Assembly: GCA_029237825.1 (NCBI GenBank) | Contig: JAQZBQ010000009.1 | Location: forward strand, 1 to 64,000 | Length of the DNA: 64,000 bases | Source of the DNA: Bacteroidota bacterium | Lineage (GTDB): Bacteria; Bacteroidota; Bacteroidia; B-17B0; Aurantibacillaceae | Reading direction: 5' to 3' | In this document: piece by piece, positions 1-7,441 of the stretch | Numbering within the stretch: position 1 is the stretch's first letter | Layout: the number at the start of each line of letters is the position of its first letter | Program-made: the position numbers and the translations under genes | Notes under the pieces: generated by a model | The model's database searches: none | What the model saw: only the letters and a program-made list of their open reading frames with translations | Told to the model about the DNA's origin: nothing

Positions 1-96
1 ATCTCTTTTGTTGATAGTAATTACTCCTGTACCTTTAGATACATAAGCACGAGCTACCGAACATTTTCTGCGACCTGATGTGTTTATTACTTCCAT
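1..96 (-). CDS. rpsI: 30S ribosomal protein S9, N-terminal part (cut by window edge)
   Basis: The reverse complement reads MEVINTSGRRKCSVARAYVS and continues in frame to the window edge, about 32 residues. The GRRKxSVARA stretch followed by a KGTGxITINKR segment is the characteristic start of ribosomal protein S9 (uS9), part of the small-subunit head near the P site. The ATG at 94-96 lies only 5 bases after the rplM stop, and the L13-S9 gene pair is nearly universal in bacteria, so the two are one transcript. The C-terminal part lies outside the window. Confidence 0.93.
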   Translation of the reverse strand, partial: MEVINTSGRRKCSVARAYVSKGTGVITINKRD

Positions 97-101
97 TTAT
101 A

Positions 102-560
102 TTATGCAATAATTGTTGATAAATCTACTTTCTTTGGTTGTTGTGCAGCATGATCATGCTCAGCACCTGCGAATACAAATAAATTTGTATTGATTGCTCT
201 TCCTAAACGTCCTTTAGGTAACATTCCATGCACCGCATGTTTAATTACTTCTTCAGGCTTTTTAGCTAACATTTCTTTAGGAGTAGCAAAACGCTGTCCA
301 CCCGGGTGACCCGTGTAACGAACGTATTCCTTTTCTTCCATTTTCGCGCCAGTAAAACGAACTTTATCGGCGTTTATCACAACGATATTAGCACCACAAT
401 CTGAATGTGGGGTGAAGTTTGTTTTATGTTTTCCGCGAATTAAATACGCTAATTTAGAGGCTAAACGACCTACTACTTCATTCTCTGCGTCAACCAATAA
501 CCACTCTTTCTCTGAGTTTGCCTTGTTGACAAATTTTGTTTTATAACTTAATGCGTCCAC
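102..560 (-). CDS. rplM: 50S ribosomal protein L13
   Basis: A 152-residue protein with the full uL13 fold signature: WLLVDAENEVVGRLAS near residue 20, the RGKHKTNFTPHSDCGA stretch at about 43-58, YVRYTGHPGG at about 80 and the VxGMLPKGRLGR segment at about 110-121. It is an early-assembling protein of the large ribosomal subunit. The length is slightly above the E. coli protein (142 residues), owing to a short C-terminal tail. It is the first gene of the rplM-rpsI operon, preceded by a near-perfect Bacteroidota promoter about 35 bases upstream. No anomaly is visible. Confidence 0.97.
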   Translation of the reverse strand: MDALSYKTKFVNKANSEKEWLLVDAENEVVGRLASKLAYLIRGKHKTNFTPHSDCGANIVVINADKVRFTGAKMEEKEYVRYTGHPGGQRFATPKEMLAKKPEEVIKHAVHGMLPKGRLGRAINTNLFVFAGAEHDHAAQQPKKVDLSTIIA

Positions 561-594
561 TTCTTTTTGTTTTAATTAATTCTAAATTGGGCGG

Positions 595-625
595 CAAATA
601 TAGAGCATTTATTATAAGTGGCAAA
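595..625 (-). promoter_or_regulatory. Promoter of rplM-rpsI, Bacteroidota type
   Basis: On the minus strand TTTG (622-625) is followed after exactly 19 bases by TATATTTG (595-602). This matches the Bacteroidota housekeeping sigma consensus TTTG-N19-TAnnTTTG at every defined position. The predicted transcription start is near 588, giving a leader of about 28 bases before the rplM ATG. Confidence 0.85.
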
Positions 626-655
626 ATAATTCTTCCTGATTCTCTATTAATTTTT

Positions 656-663
656 TATTTTTG
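656..663 (+). promoter_or_regulatory. Probable -7 element upstream of the SatD-like gene, overlapped by an inverted repeat
   Basis: TATTTTTG fits the TAnnTTTG -7 consensus and lies 50 bases before the ATG at 714. The -33 position shows only TTCC, so the promoter is incomplete and may be weak or activator-dependent. A 7-base perfect inverted repeat (TTTTGCG at 659-665, CGCAAAA at 673-679, 7-base spacer) overlaps the element and the expected start site; it could be an operator or a leader hairpin. Confidence 0.4.
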
Positions 664-713
664 CGCTATTTACGCAAAAGTGTCTATTCGTTAAAAAGCA
701 TCTAATAATATTA

Positions 714-1337
714 ATGGAGCATTTTATTCTAATGTCGGCTCTTCGTCAAAGGGGTTCTTTACCAAAGGAGCTTATCCCGGCTGAACTGAAAAAAGTAATC
801 TCGGTGATCAATCGGCTTCATAAAAAGCATTTTATTACTAACCTAGATATGGTGATGCCTTTTGAATTTCAGGGTATAACCAATAGTTTGCTTGGTTCAC
901 TGGAGATGATTTTTGACATTGAGGAATGTCTGATCGAGAATAATCTTGATTTTAAATTAAAACATGTGTTATACCACGACACGATCGAAACGGTTCAAAG
1001 CAAGCATAGCGCATATGAACGGCTTGGATTTGGCTTGATCGATGCGCGTCAACGGCTTGATTTGATTAAGAAAACGGACAGCCGGTTTTTAATCGCAACC
1101 AACAATGAGAAGGTGAGTTTATACCTCAATAATTTATTTTTAATTTATGAAGATTATCTTGATTCATGGAAACTTAAAGATTACGAATACGTTAAAGCTT
1201 TCTTAAATCATTTAAATTATAAAGAGGTGGCAGAATTGTTTGATATCAATGTTTCCAGTGGGTGGAGGCGAGAGAAGACATTAAAGATGAAACAATATTA
1301 CACAATTAAAGAAATGATTTTAGGTGGTACAGAGTAA
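714..1337 (+). CDS. SatD-like protein with C-terminal helix-turn-helix
   Basis: A 207-residue soluble protein. The layout resembles the SatD family: an N-terminal FILMSA strand where SatD proteins usually have ILMADI, a PFEFQGI motif at about 49-55 corresponding to the family's GDEFQG, then an AYERLGFGLIDARQRLD helix at about 102-116. Residues 168-200 look like a DNA-binding helix-turn-helix (YKEVAELFDINVSSGWRR). The acidic residue of the usual DEFQG motif is absent here (PFEFQG), so any catalytic role is doubtful. SatD was first linked to SRP/acid stress regions in streptococci, but its function is not established. It stands alone, followed by tRNA-Asp. Family assignment is from memory of the pattern and is moderate. 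Confidence 0.55.
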   Translation: MEHFILMSALRQRGSLPKELIPAELKKVISVINRLHKKHFITNLDMVMPFEFQGITNSLLGSLEMIFDIEECLIENNLDFKLKHVLYHDTIETVQSKHSAYERLGFGLIDARQRLDLIKKTDSRFLIATNNEKVSLYLNNLFLIYEDYLDSWKLKDYEYVKAFLNHLNYKEVAELFDINVSSGWRREKTLKMKQYYTIKEMILGGTE

Positions 1338-1396
1338 ATAGTTTCGTTGCTTTGATGCGTTTTCAAAAAAATAATTAAAAAATATTTAATTTTATT

Positions 1397-1426
1397 TTTG
1401 TGATTAAGAAATAAATGATAAATTTG
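1397..1426 (+). promoter_or_regulatory. Promoter of tRNA-Asp
   Basis: TTTG (1397-1400), 18 bases, then TAAATTTG (1419-1426). Both boxes match the Bacteroidota consensus. The predicted start near 1433 lies about 20 bases before the mature tRNA 5' end. Confidence 0.82.
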
Positions 1427-1452
1427 CACTCCCAATTCGAAAGAATGGTGTT

Positions 1453-1526
1453 GGTCCGGTAGTTCAGCTGGTTAGAATGCCGCCCTGTCACGGCGGAGGT
1501 CGCGGGTTCGAGTCCCGTCCGGACCG
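1453..1526 (+). tRNA. tRNA-Asp (anticodon GTC)
   Basis: A 74-base cloverleaf. The acceptor stem GGTCCGG (1453-1459) pairs with CCGGACC (1519-1525), with discriminator G at 1526. The anticodon stem CCGCC/GGCGG encloses the 7-base loop CTGTCAC with anticodon GTC, and the T arm contains GGTTCGAGTCC. CCA is not encoded, so it must be added after transcription. A terminator follows immediately, so this is a single-tRNA transcript. Confidence 0.97.
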
Positions 1527-1527
1527 C

Positions 1528-1556
1528 AAAAAGCCCACTTAATTGTGGGCTTTTTC
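1528..1556 (+). terminator. Rho-independent terminator after tRNA-Asp
   Basis: GCCCAC (1533-1538) pairs with GTGGGC (1545-1550) over a 6-base loop, flanked by an A run upstream and five T downstream. Confidence 0.85.
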
Positions 1557-1596
1557 ATTTGAAATTAAATATGTGTAAATTATAATGCACATATAA

Positions 1597-1701
1597 ATGA
1601 AATTAACAGAATTAAACAACACAAGGTATAATTATTCATCTTTTGGCACATTGGTTGATTTACCATTCAATGTCTTAAAGTATTACCAAATAAATTTCTA
1701 A
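1597..1701 (+). CDS. Possible 34-residue small ORF upstream of lolA
   Basis: An ATG-initiated frame of 34 codons ends with TAA at 1699-1701, nine bases before the lolA ATG. It begins MKLTELNNTRYNYSS and has no signal peptide or membrane segment. No clear promoter or ribosome-binding site was seen. An AT-rich gap of this size can contain such a frame by chance, so this is a note rather than a firm gene call. Confidence 0.15.
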   Translation: MKLTELNNTRYNYSSFGTLVDLPFNVLKYYQINF

Positions 1702-1710
1702 ATTAACACA

Positions 1711-2373
1711 ATGAAAAAAATAACATTTCTTATAGCTGCATTCGCCTTAATTTTTTCATCTGTCTTTGCTCAGGATCAGGATCCAAAAGCAAAAACTATT
1801 CTTGATGATCTTAGCAAGGTTACAAAAGCGTATAAGACGATTACTTCTGAATACATCTTCACTATTTTAAATAAAGACAAAAAGCAAACTGAAAAACAAA
1901 CCGGGAAGGTATTTGTAAAAGGTTCAAAGTTTAAGCTCGAAATTCCCGGCAATACCATTGTTTGTGATGGGAAAACAATTTGGGCCCATAATAAAGATGC
2001 AAATGAGGTTACTATTAAAAATTTTGATGCCAATAATGAAGATCAGTTAAATCCTTCTAAGATTTTTACGATGTATGAAAATGGCTTTAAATATAAATAT
2101 GAAAAGGAAGAAAAGGTAGGAACTGCAAACTGTCATGTCATTATTCTTTATCCTTCTGTCAAGCCAGAAAAAAAGAAATTTCATACCGTGAAAATATTTG
2201 TGGATAAAACAAAAAAGCAGGTTGCCCGTCTTATGATGATGATGAAAGATGGAACAACCCAAACCTATGATATTAAAACATTTAAGCCGAATGCCGAAAT
2301 TGCAGATAATATGTTTGTGTTTGATGTAAAGCCGTTTAAAGCCGATCAAATCACAGACGAAAGAGATCTGTAG
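1711..2373 (+). CDS. lolA: LolA-like outer-membrane lipoprotein carrier protein
   Basis: A 220-residue periplasmic protein with a Sec signal peptide (MKKITFLIAAFALIFSSVFA, cleaved before QDQD). The mature part has the LolA/LppX half-barrel pattern: an initial helix with LSKVTKAYKTITSEY, then alternating strands with GKVFVKGSKFKLEIP, IVCDGKTIWAHNKDANEV and a late segment of hydrophobic Met residues. LolA accepts lipoproteins from the inner-membrane LolCDE complex and carries them to the outer membrane. Bacteroidota genomes usually place lolA after ftsK; here ftsK is absent and the gene precedes aroE with only 5 bases between, so they are probably co-transcribed. Confidence 0.82.
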   Translation: MKKITFLIAAFALIFSSVFAQDQDPKAKTILDDLSKVTKAYKTITSEYIFTILNKDKKQTEKQTGKVFVKGSKFKLEIPGNTIVCDGKTIWAHNKDANEVTIKNFDANNEDQLNPSKIFTMYENGFKYKYEKEEKVGTANCHVIILYPSVKPEKKKFHTVKIFVDKTKKQVARLMMMMKDGTTQTYDIKTFKPNAEIADNMFVFDVKPFKADQITDERDL

Positions 2374-2378
2374 CAGGT

Positions 2379-3122
2379 ATGCATTTTGGACTTATCGGAA
2401 AATCTTTGTCCCATTCTTTCTCTAAATCATATTTAGAAGCAAAATTTATTAAAGAAGGTAATCCTGATTTCCTCTACACAAATTTTGACCTCGATAATCT
2501 GGATAACCTTCTTGAAATTATTTCATCACATCGCCTATCTGGTTTAAATGTTACAAAACCGTATAAAGAGACTATTATTCCCTTATTAAACGAAGTGGAT
2601 TCCACTGCAAAAGAAATAGGTGCGGTGAATTGTGTGAAAATAAAGTATATAGGCGGCAGCCCTCATCTGAGGGGTTACAATACAGATTACTACGGATTTG
2701 CACAGAGTATCAAACCGTTTTTAGAACCACTTCATCAAAAAGCATTAATCTTAGGGACTGGCGGTGCTTCAAAAGCGGTTGCGTATGCTCTTAAGAATGT
2801 TGGTGTTGATTATTTTTATGTTACATCCGGGCTTAAAAAAGCTTCAAATTATTTTCAATACCAGGACTTAAATGAATATGTCTTAAAAGCCTTTAAACTG
2901 ATAGTTAATTGCACTCCGCTGGGCATGTTTCCACTTGTTGAATCTTGTCCAGATATTCCCTATCATCTACTTACTGAAGAACATTTATTGTATGACCTGA
3001 TTTATAATCCCGAAGAAACTATGTTTTTATCCAAAGGGAAAGAACATGGGGCTGTCACAATCAATGGTCTGAATATGTTAAAACTTCAGGCGGATAAGGC
3101 TTGGGAAATATGGAATTCATAA
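2379..3122 (+). CDS. aroE: Shikimate dehydrogenase (NADP+)
   Basis: A 247-residue enzyme that reduces 3-dehydroshikimate to shikimate in aromatic amino-acid synthesis. The N-terminal substrate domain has GKSLSHSFSK at 7-16, the catalytic NVTKPYKE motif (Lys63) and NTD with Asp103. The C-terminal Rossmann domain has LGTGGASKAVAYAL at about 125-138, and the family's late ING(L)NML segment is present near 226-231. The protein is slightly shorter than E. coli AroE (272 residues), as usual in Bacteroidota. It starts 5 bases after the lolA stop. Confidence 0.95.
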   Translation: MHFGLIGKSLSHSFSKSYLEAKFIKEGNPDFLYTNFDLDNLDNLLEIISSHRLSGLNVTKPYKETIIPLLNEVDSTAKEIGAVNCVKIKYIGGSPHLRGYNTDYYGFAQSIKPFLEPLHQKALILGTGGASKAVAYALKNVGVDYFYVTSGLKKASNYFQYQDLNEYVLKAFKLIVNCTPLGMFPLVESCPDIPYHLLTEEHLLYDLIYNPEETMFLSKGKEHGAVTINGLNMLKLQADKAWEIWNS

Positions 3123-3147
3123 TACAGGAAGTTATACCAAATCAATC

Positions 3148-3170
3148 ATTGAAATCCTTTCAATTTTATT
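3148..3170 (+). terminator. Weak terminator-like hairpin between convergent aroE and GH26 genes
   Basis: ATTGAAA and TTTCAAT form a 7-base stem with a TCC loop, followed by TTTATT. It is AT-rich and the T run is interrupted, so its strength is doubtful. Confidence 0.35.
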
Positions 3171-5064
3171 CCACCACCATTTTAATGATTTCATTGCGGT
3201 TTTCTAATGATATATGAATAAAGTAAAGCCCGGCCGAAACTTGAACCCTCACATCAACGGCTGATCCTGGAGACAGGTTTTTTTTGCAAATTAGCTTCCC
3301 GAGCACGTCCGTGATTGTAACATCTGCCTTTTCTGTCGACTTATTTTTAATTTTAAATTCTCCTTGAGAAGGGTTTGGGTAAACCCAAATATCTTTATCG
3401 GTCGGAGTATTTCCAATCCCAGTATGAAGCGGAATCTCAAAATAGTAATCATCGTTCCAGAAATTATCTTGTAAAGATTGTAAAGCCTCGGGCGAAGAAT
3501 TTACATGCCACTGAAAATTTTTATTCTCATCAAAGAATATCAGAGCACGTGATTTACTAAAAAAAGACTGAAGTTCTTTATCTGTTTTATCCAGCCATTC
3601 GCCTTTCGATTCAGAAGTTGCTGGTTCATTTGAATACCGTTCGCGACTGGCCATCTCGCATATAAATAAGGGTTTATTTGGGAAATGTGTGGTGACGTAA
3701 TAATATACTTCTGCCGTTTGCCATCTAAAAGAACGCCACCACGGAATCGATAAAGGGTAATGGGCATTATATACGTCGGTGCCAACGATGTCTACATAGT
3801 TGTCACCGGGATAGGCTGATACAATCCAGTTATTCCAAGCCGATGGGCTAGAGTAATTATTTGGACACCACATCCATTTGATTTTTGTACCGCCTCTTGA
3901 CCGGACCCGTTGAACGATAGTTTTAAAGGCCAATGCGAACTTAGCGCCATCATAATTATTTTGTGAAATAGACCAGGGATACCAGTCGCCATCAAATTCA
4001 TGCATCAATCGAACAATAATGGTATCAGTATAGGTTTTCATTTTATCACCAAAATTATCGAGGTAGGAATTAAAATTTCCATTAATGATATCATCCAGGC
4101 TTGGTTGCTGCAGGTCTAACATTCCAAAACCATTGAACCGGGGTTCCCATGTAAGTATTGGAGTATAACCATTGTTTATTAAGGTTTGAAGACCAATTCC
4201 TGGAAGCGCGTGGCCATTAGCAGTTCCATTTGTTCCCCATGGCATATAAGTGTGCGCGTATTTTATTTTTCTAACTGGAGTAGCAGGAAACATTCCTTCA
4301 AAATGTTCAGGTATCTTGAAATATTCTCCAGGTAGTTCATTACGGTGCGCGCCAAGCAAACAATAATCTGTAGCATTTCTTGCAGGTAAATCAAGAATTG
4401 TAGTACCCGTTGGTAATTGACCATCCGAAATGCAAATCATATCCAGATAGTACGTTGCCAGGGGAGGCGAAGTACTATTTTTGTTGAATCTGAATTCTAA
4501 CAGTAGAAGCATCCCTTTGTTTTGAGAGTAAGCGATGTCAAAAACGCCATTTCCGCCTGAGTTTCCATCCGAAAAATCGTTAAGTGGCACTGAAATTAAT
4601 TGCCAGTTCGGGCTTGTATGAATAGTGATTTGTTTTTCCCAGTTATCGTCGGAGTTGCTTTCATACGCATTGGATTGATTATCATCATCCGCTATTTTTA
4701 AATTGCATACAGCGGGCTGGCCGTTCGAAGGAGGATTATAGAAATAAAAGTTAAGGATATCTTTTGACGCATTTAATTCAATATACCTTGAAATTCCCCG
4801 TCCAAACGCACCGTATCCCGCATTCCAGTTAATCTTCATTTGCAATACGCGATCTCCCAAAATGCCTGATGGTGAAAGTGGGTTTGCTGCAACTGAGTGA
4901 ACCAAATCACCATAATTGTAATCTCCTTCAGGAAGAAAGCTCGAATTCAGGTCAAATCCTTCAAAATCATATATGATGGATTTTAGAGATTGGGAATAAA
5001 CAGGCACACTGAGCAGTATGGCAACTGATAAATAATAAGCCAATACGAATCGTAATACGTTCAT
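3166..5064 (-). CDS. Secreted glycoside hydrolase, GH26-like (beta-mannanase type), with T9SS sorting domain
   Basis: A 632-residue secreted protein. Residues 1-24 are a signal peptide. Residues about 28-215 form a beta-sandwich, probably carbohydrate-binding, with strands such as WQLISVPLNDFSDGN. Residues about 235-545 fit a GH26 (beta/alpha)8 barrel: RLMHEFDGDWYPW carries the likely acid/base Glu356, WMWCPNN follows at 397-403, then VDIVGTDVYN, and PLFICEMAS carries the likely nucleophile Glu470. Residues about 560-632 are a type A C-terminal sorting domain (YPNPSQGEF, GLYFIHI), so export through the type IX system is expected. GH26 enzymes cut beta-mannans or related glucans; the substrate is not determined. 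There is no nearby SusCD pair, so it is not in a visible utilisation locus. Confidence 0.8.
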   Translation of the reverse strand: MNVLRFVLAYYLSVAILLSVPVYSQSLKSIIYDFEGFDLNSSFLPEGDYNYGDLVHSVAANPLSPSGILGDRVLQMKINWNAGYGAFGRGISRYIELNASKDILNFYFYNPPSNGQPAVCNLKIADDDNQSNAYESNSDDNWEKQITIHTSPNWQLISVPLNDFSDGNSGGNGVFDIAYSQNKGMLLLLEFRFNKNSTSPPLATYYLDMICISDGQLPTGTTILDLPARNATDYCLLGAHRNELPGEYFKIPEHFEGMFPATPVRKIKYAHTYMPWGTNGTANGHALPGIGLQTLINNGYTPILTWEPRFNGFGMLDLQQPSLDDIINGNFNSYLDNFGDKMKTYTDTIIVRLMHEFDGDWYPWSISQNNYDGAKFALAFKTIVQRVRSRGGTKIKWMWCPNNYSSPSAWNNWIVSAYPGDNYVDIVGTDVYNAHYPLSIPWWRSFRWQTAEVYYYVTTHFPNKPLFICEMASRERYSNEPATSESKGEWLDKTDKELQSFFSKSRALIFFDENKNFQWHVNSSPEALQSLQDNFWNDDYYFEIPLHTGIGNTPTDKDIWVYPNPSQGEFKIKNKSTEKADVTITDVLGKLICKKNLSPGSAVDVRVQVSAGLYFIHISLENRNEIIKMVVE

Positions 5065-5258
5065 CCTGCTATTTTTTATACTTAATTTAAAAATTCCTAA
5101 CCTTATTTTGTTTTTTTACTTGTAGTAAAACTTTTCAAAATAGTATTCCAGCGATTCAATATTCATCGTATTTATAAAATTATTGCATCCTAAGCGATAA
5201 TTTATTTTAAATCGTTGATTGGATTTATTTAATAGGCAGGATACGCTGATCCTTAGGA

Positions 5259-6488
5259 TTAATTAAACTTACAGGAAAGCATCGCAATATCATCGATAAA
5301 GGGCATTTCACCTTTAAATTCCTCTAAATAAAATAACATTGCTTTATTGATAAAAGCAGAATCAGATTTTTGGTTACTTATAAGAATTTTTTTTATTTCT
5401 TCAACCGTTAAAGATTCCTGAGCATTATTTATTGTGTCGGTTAATCCATCCGTATAAGCAAATAGCACCGAGTTTGGAGGCACCAGAATTGTCTCCGGTT
5501 CAAGCTCGAGTAAAGGGTTGGTAATTCCTAATAGGGTACATCCTTTATCTAAAAATGCACATTTGTTTTTATTAATAAGAATTGGTGCGTTATGACCGGC
5601 ATTGATGTAGGAAAGTTTTCTGGTCTCAATATTATATTTAGCAATAAAGAGAGAAATAAATTTTTCACTTTTTGCGTTGTCGCATATCAGTTGGTTAATG
5701 TCAATAACAATCTCCGCCAGGCTTTGGGTGTATTTTAATAGAACACGTAACGCAGCCTGAAGGTTACTCATCAGTAAGGCAGCAGCCACTCCTTTACCGG
5801 AAACATCAGCAAGACAAAATACCAGCTCAGAATCGTTGATCCAAATCACGTCATAATAATCTCCTCCAATTTGCTGGTGAGGAAGATACAAAGCGTTCAT
5901 CTCTAATTCTTTAATATTAGGCAGGGATGATGGAAACAACAGCTTTTGCATTCCCTGGGCCAATTCGAGTTCTTTCTGAATTGCTGCTTTCTGAATTGAT
6001 GATTTGTATAACTTCTTATTTTCTATCGCAACAATCATCACATTTGTTAACGTCTGAATAAAGGGGAGGTGTTTTATGGCAGAACTCATCTCAATTTTCC
6101 GTTCATCAATGTCGCCTAATAACACAAAGGCTAAGGGAATGTGTTTATGATATACAGGTATAACAATTTCAAAGCGTTTACTCAGATTGCCCTTGGAGTA
6201 GGAAATGGTTTCAATTTCTTTAATGTCCAGAAGTTCTGGTTCAAAAATTAAATGATTGTATTCCTTATCTACTCCATATTTTAATATACATGTCCATTCG
6301 TTGGAATAACTAAACAATACAAGCTTCCCTACTTTTAATTTATTTTCTAAAATATCCTGATAAATATCCAGTAACTGAGCAGTATTAACATTATTGTTAA
6401 TAGCCTTAGTCATAACAAGCAGAGAGTTCAATTTCAAATCTTTTACAGAACTCGCGGCCGCGCGGCTATTTACTTTAGAAGTTTTCAA
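5259..6488 (-). CDS. GAF domain - SpoIIE/PP2C serine phosphatase (RsbU type)
   Basis: A 409-residue cytosolic signalling protein. Residues about 30-165 are GAF-like; a helix (about 165-190) leads into a PP2C phosphatase of the SpoIIE/RsbU type with QIGGDYYDV (metal-binding Asp210), LADVSGKG (Asp228) and a late FAYTDGLTD motif. Such enzymes dephosphorylate anti-sigma-factor antagonists or related STAS proteins. No STAS or RsbW-type kinase is encoded in this window. The start appears to be TTG (6486-6488), two bases after the lpxD stop; the first ATG (Met26) falls inside a conserved-looking LKLNSLL..TKAINNN segment, which argues for the earlier TTG. It is the last gene of the M23-lpxD-spoIIE operon. 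Confidence 0.85.
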   Translation of the reverse strand: MKTSKVNSRAAASSVKDLKLNSLLVMTKAINNNVNTAQLLDIYQDILENKLKVGKLVLFSYSNEWTCILKYGVDKEYNHLIFEPELLDIKEIETISYSKGNLSKRFEIVIPVYHKHIPLAFVLLGDIDERKIEMSSAIKHLPFIQTLTNVMIVAIENKKLYKSSIQKAAIQKELELAQGMQKLLFPSSLPNIKELEMNALYLPHQQIGGDYYDVIWINDSELVFCLADVSGKGVAAALLMSNLQAALRVLLKYTQSLAEIVIDINQLICDNAKSEKFISLFIAKYNIETRKLSYINAGHNAPILINKNKCAFLDKGCTLLGITNPLLELEPETILVPPNSVLFAYTDGLTDTINNAQESLTVEEIKKILISNQKSDSAFINKAMLFYLEEFKGEMPFIDDIAMLSCKFN

Positions 6489-6490
6489 AA

Positions 6491-7423
6491 CTATTTATCG
6501 TATAATTTCTGTATGAGTGAAGGCAACTGTTTTAGCGCGAAAATTTCTCTCATTTTTGCTTTTGATTCTGTAGCCGGCGTTCCAAAAACAACCATTCCTG
6601 CCGGTACATCCTCGCCCACACCACTTTGAGCCTGAATCACAGCACCGTCGCCAATAGTTAATCCGCTTGATACGCCAACCTGGCCCCACATGGTTACCCT
6701 GTTACCAATATTACAACAACCCGCAATGGCAATGCCGGCAGCGAACAAACACATCTCTCCAATTACCACATCGTGTGCTATATGAACAAGATTATCGATA
6801 ATGGATCCTTTTCCAATTATCGTATCAGACGAAACGCCTTTATCAATTGCACAGTTCGCTCCAATATGAACGTTATCCTGAATAATAACATTCCCGCAGG
6901 TTTGTAGTTGTTCGAAATGCGTTTTTCTGTTTTTAAAATAAAAGGCGTCTGAACCAATAATCGTACCCGCATGAATGATCACATTGTCGCCAATCTGGCA
7001 GTTGTCGTAAATAATTACATTTGGATGGATAATGCAATTATTTCCAATTGAAACATTATTGCCAATAAAAGCGCCCGGCATCACAACGGTATTTACACCA
7101 AGGGATGCTGATGGACTATTAAAAACGGACGAGTATTGTTTAGGTTTAAAATGTTGAGTAAGTTTATTAAAAGCAGTAAAAGGTTCCGGATGAATGAGCA
7201 GTGCTTTTCCTACCGGACATTCCACGTCTTTATTGATGATAATAGTTGTGGCCGCTGACTGTAAGGCTTTGTCGTAATATTTAGGATGATCAACAAAAAC
7301 TATGTCACCCGGTGTAACGCGATGAATTTCATTGAGTCCGGTGATGATGTGGTTGTCGTTTCCAACGTAAGTTGCTTCAATGAGTGCTGATATTTCTTTA
7401 AGGGTTATTGGATTTATTTGCAT
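6491..7423 (-). CDS. lpxD: LpxD-family UDP-3-O-acylglucosamine N-acyltransferase
   Basis: A 310-residue left-handed beta-helix acyltransferase. Residues 1-100 form the nucleotide-binding N-terminal domain (TGLNEIHRVTPGDIVFVDHPKY), and residues about 105-285 have hexapeptide repeats. His217 in LVHIAHDVVIG corresponds to the catalytic His of E. coli LpxD. The enzyme adds the N-linked hydroxyacyl chain during lipid A synthesis. It is about 30 residues shorter than E. coli LpxD and lacks the neighbouring lpxA/lpxC-fabZ genes. Bacteroidota often encode two LpxD-like proteins, and this may be the second copy. It is 2 bases from the downstream phosphatase gene and 18 bases from the upstream peptidase gene. 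Confidence 0.8.
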   Translation of the reverse strand: MQINPITLKEISALIEATYVGNDNHIITGLNEIHRVTPGDIVFVDHPKYYDKALQSAATTIIINKDVECPVGKALLIHPEPFTAFNKLTQHFKPKQYSSVFNSPSASLGVNTVVMPGAFIGNNVSIGNNCIIHPNVIIYDNCQIGDNVIIHAGTIIGSDAFYFKNRKTHFEQLQTCGNVIIQDNVHIGANCAIDKGVSSDTIIGKGSIIDNLVHIAHDVVIGEMCLFAAGIAIAGCCNIGNRVTMWGQVGVSSGLTIGDGAVIQAQSGVGEDVPAGMVVFGTPATESKAKMREIFALKQLPSLIQKLYDK

Positions 7424-7441
7424 AGTTGTTTTATGGGTGGG

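Noticed and set aside
5240-5262. GATCC-TTA-GGATT palindrome after the GAF-SpoIIE gene as terminator
   Set aside because: The stem is only about 5 bases and is not followed by a T run on the minus strand.
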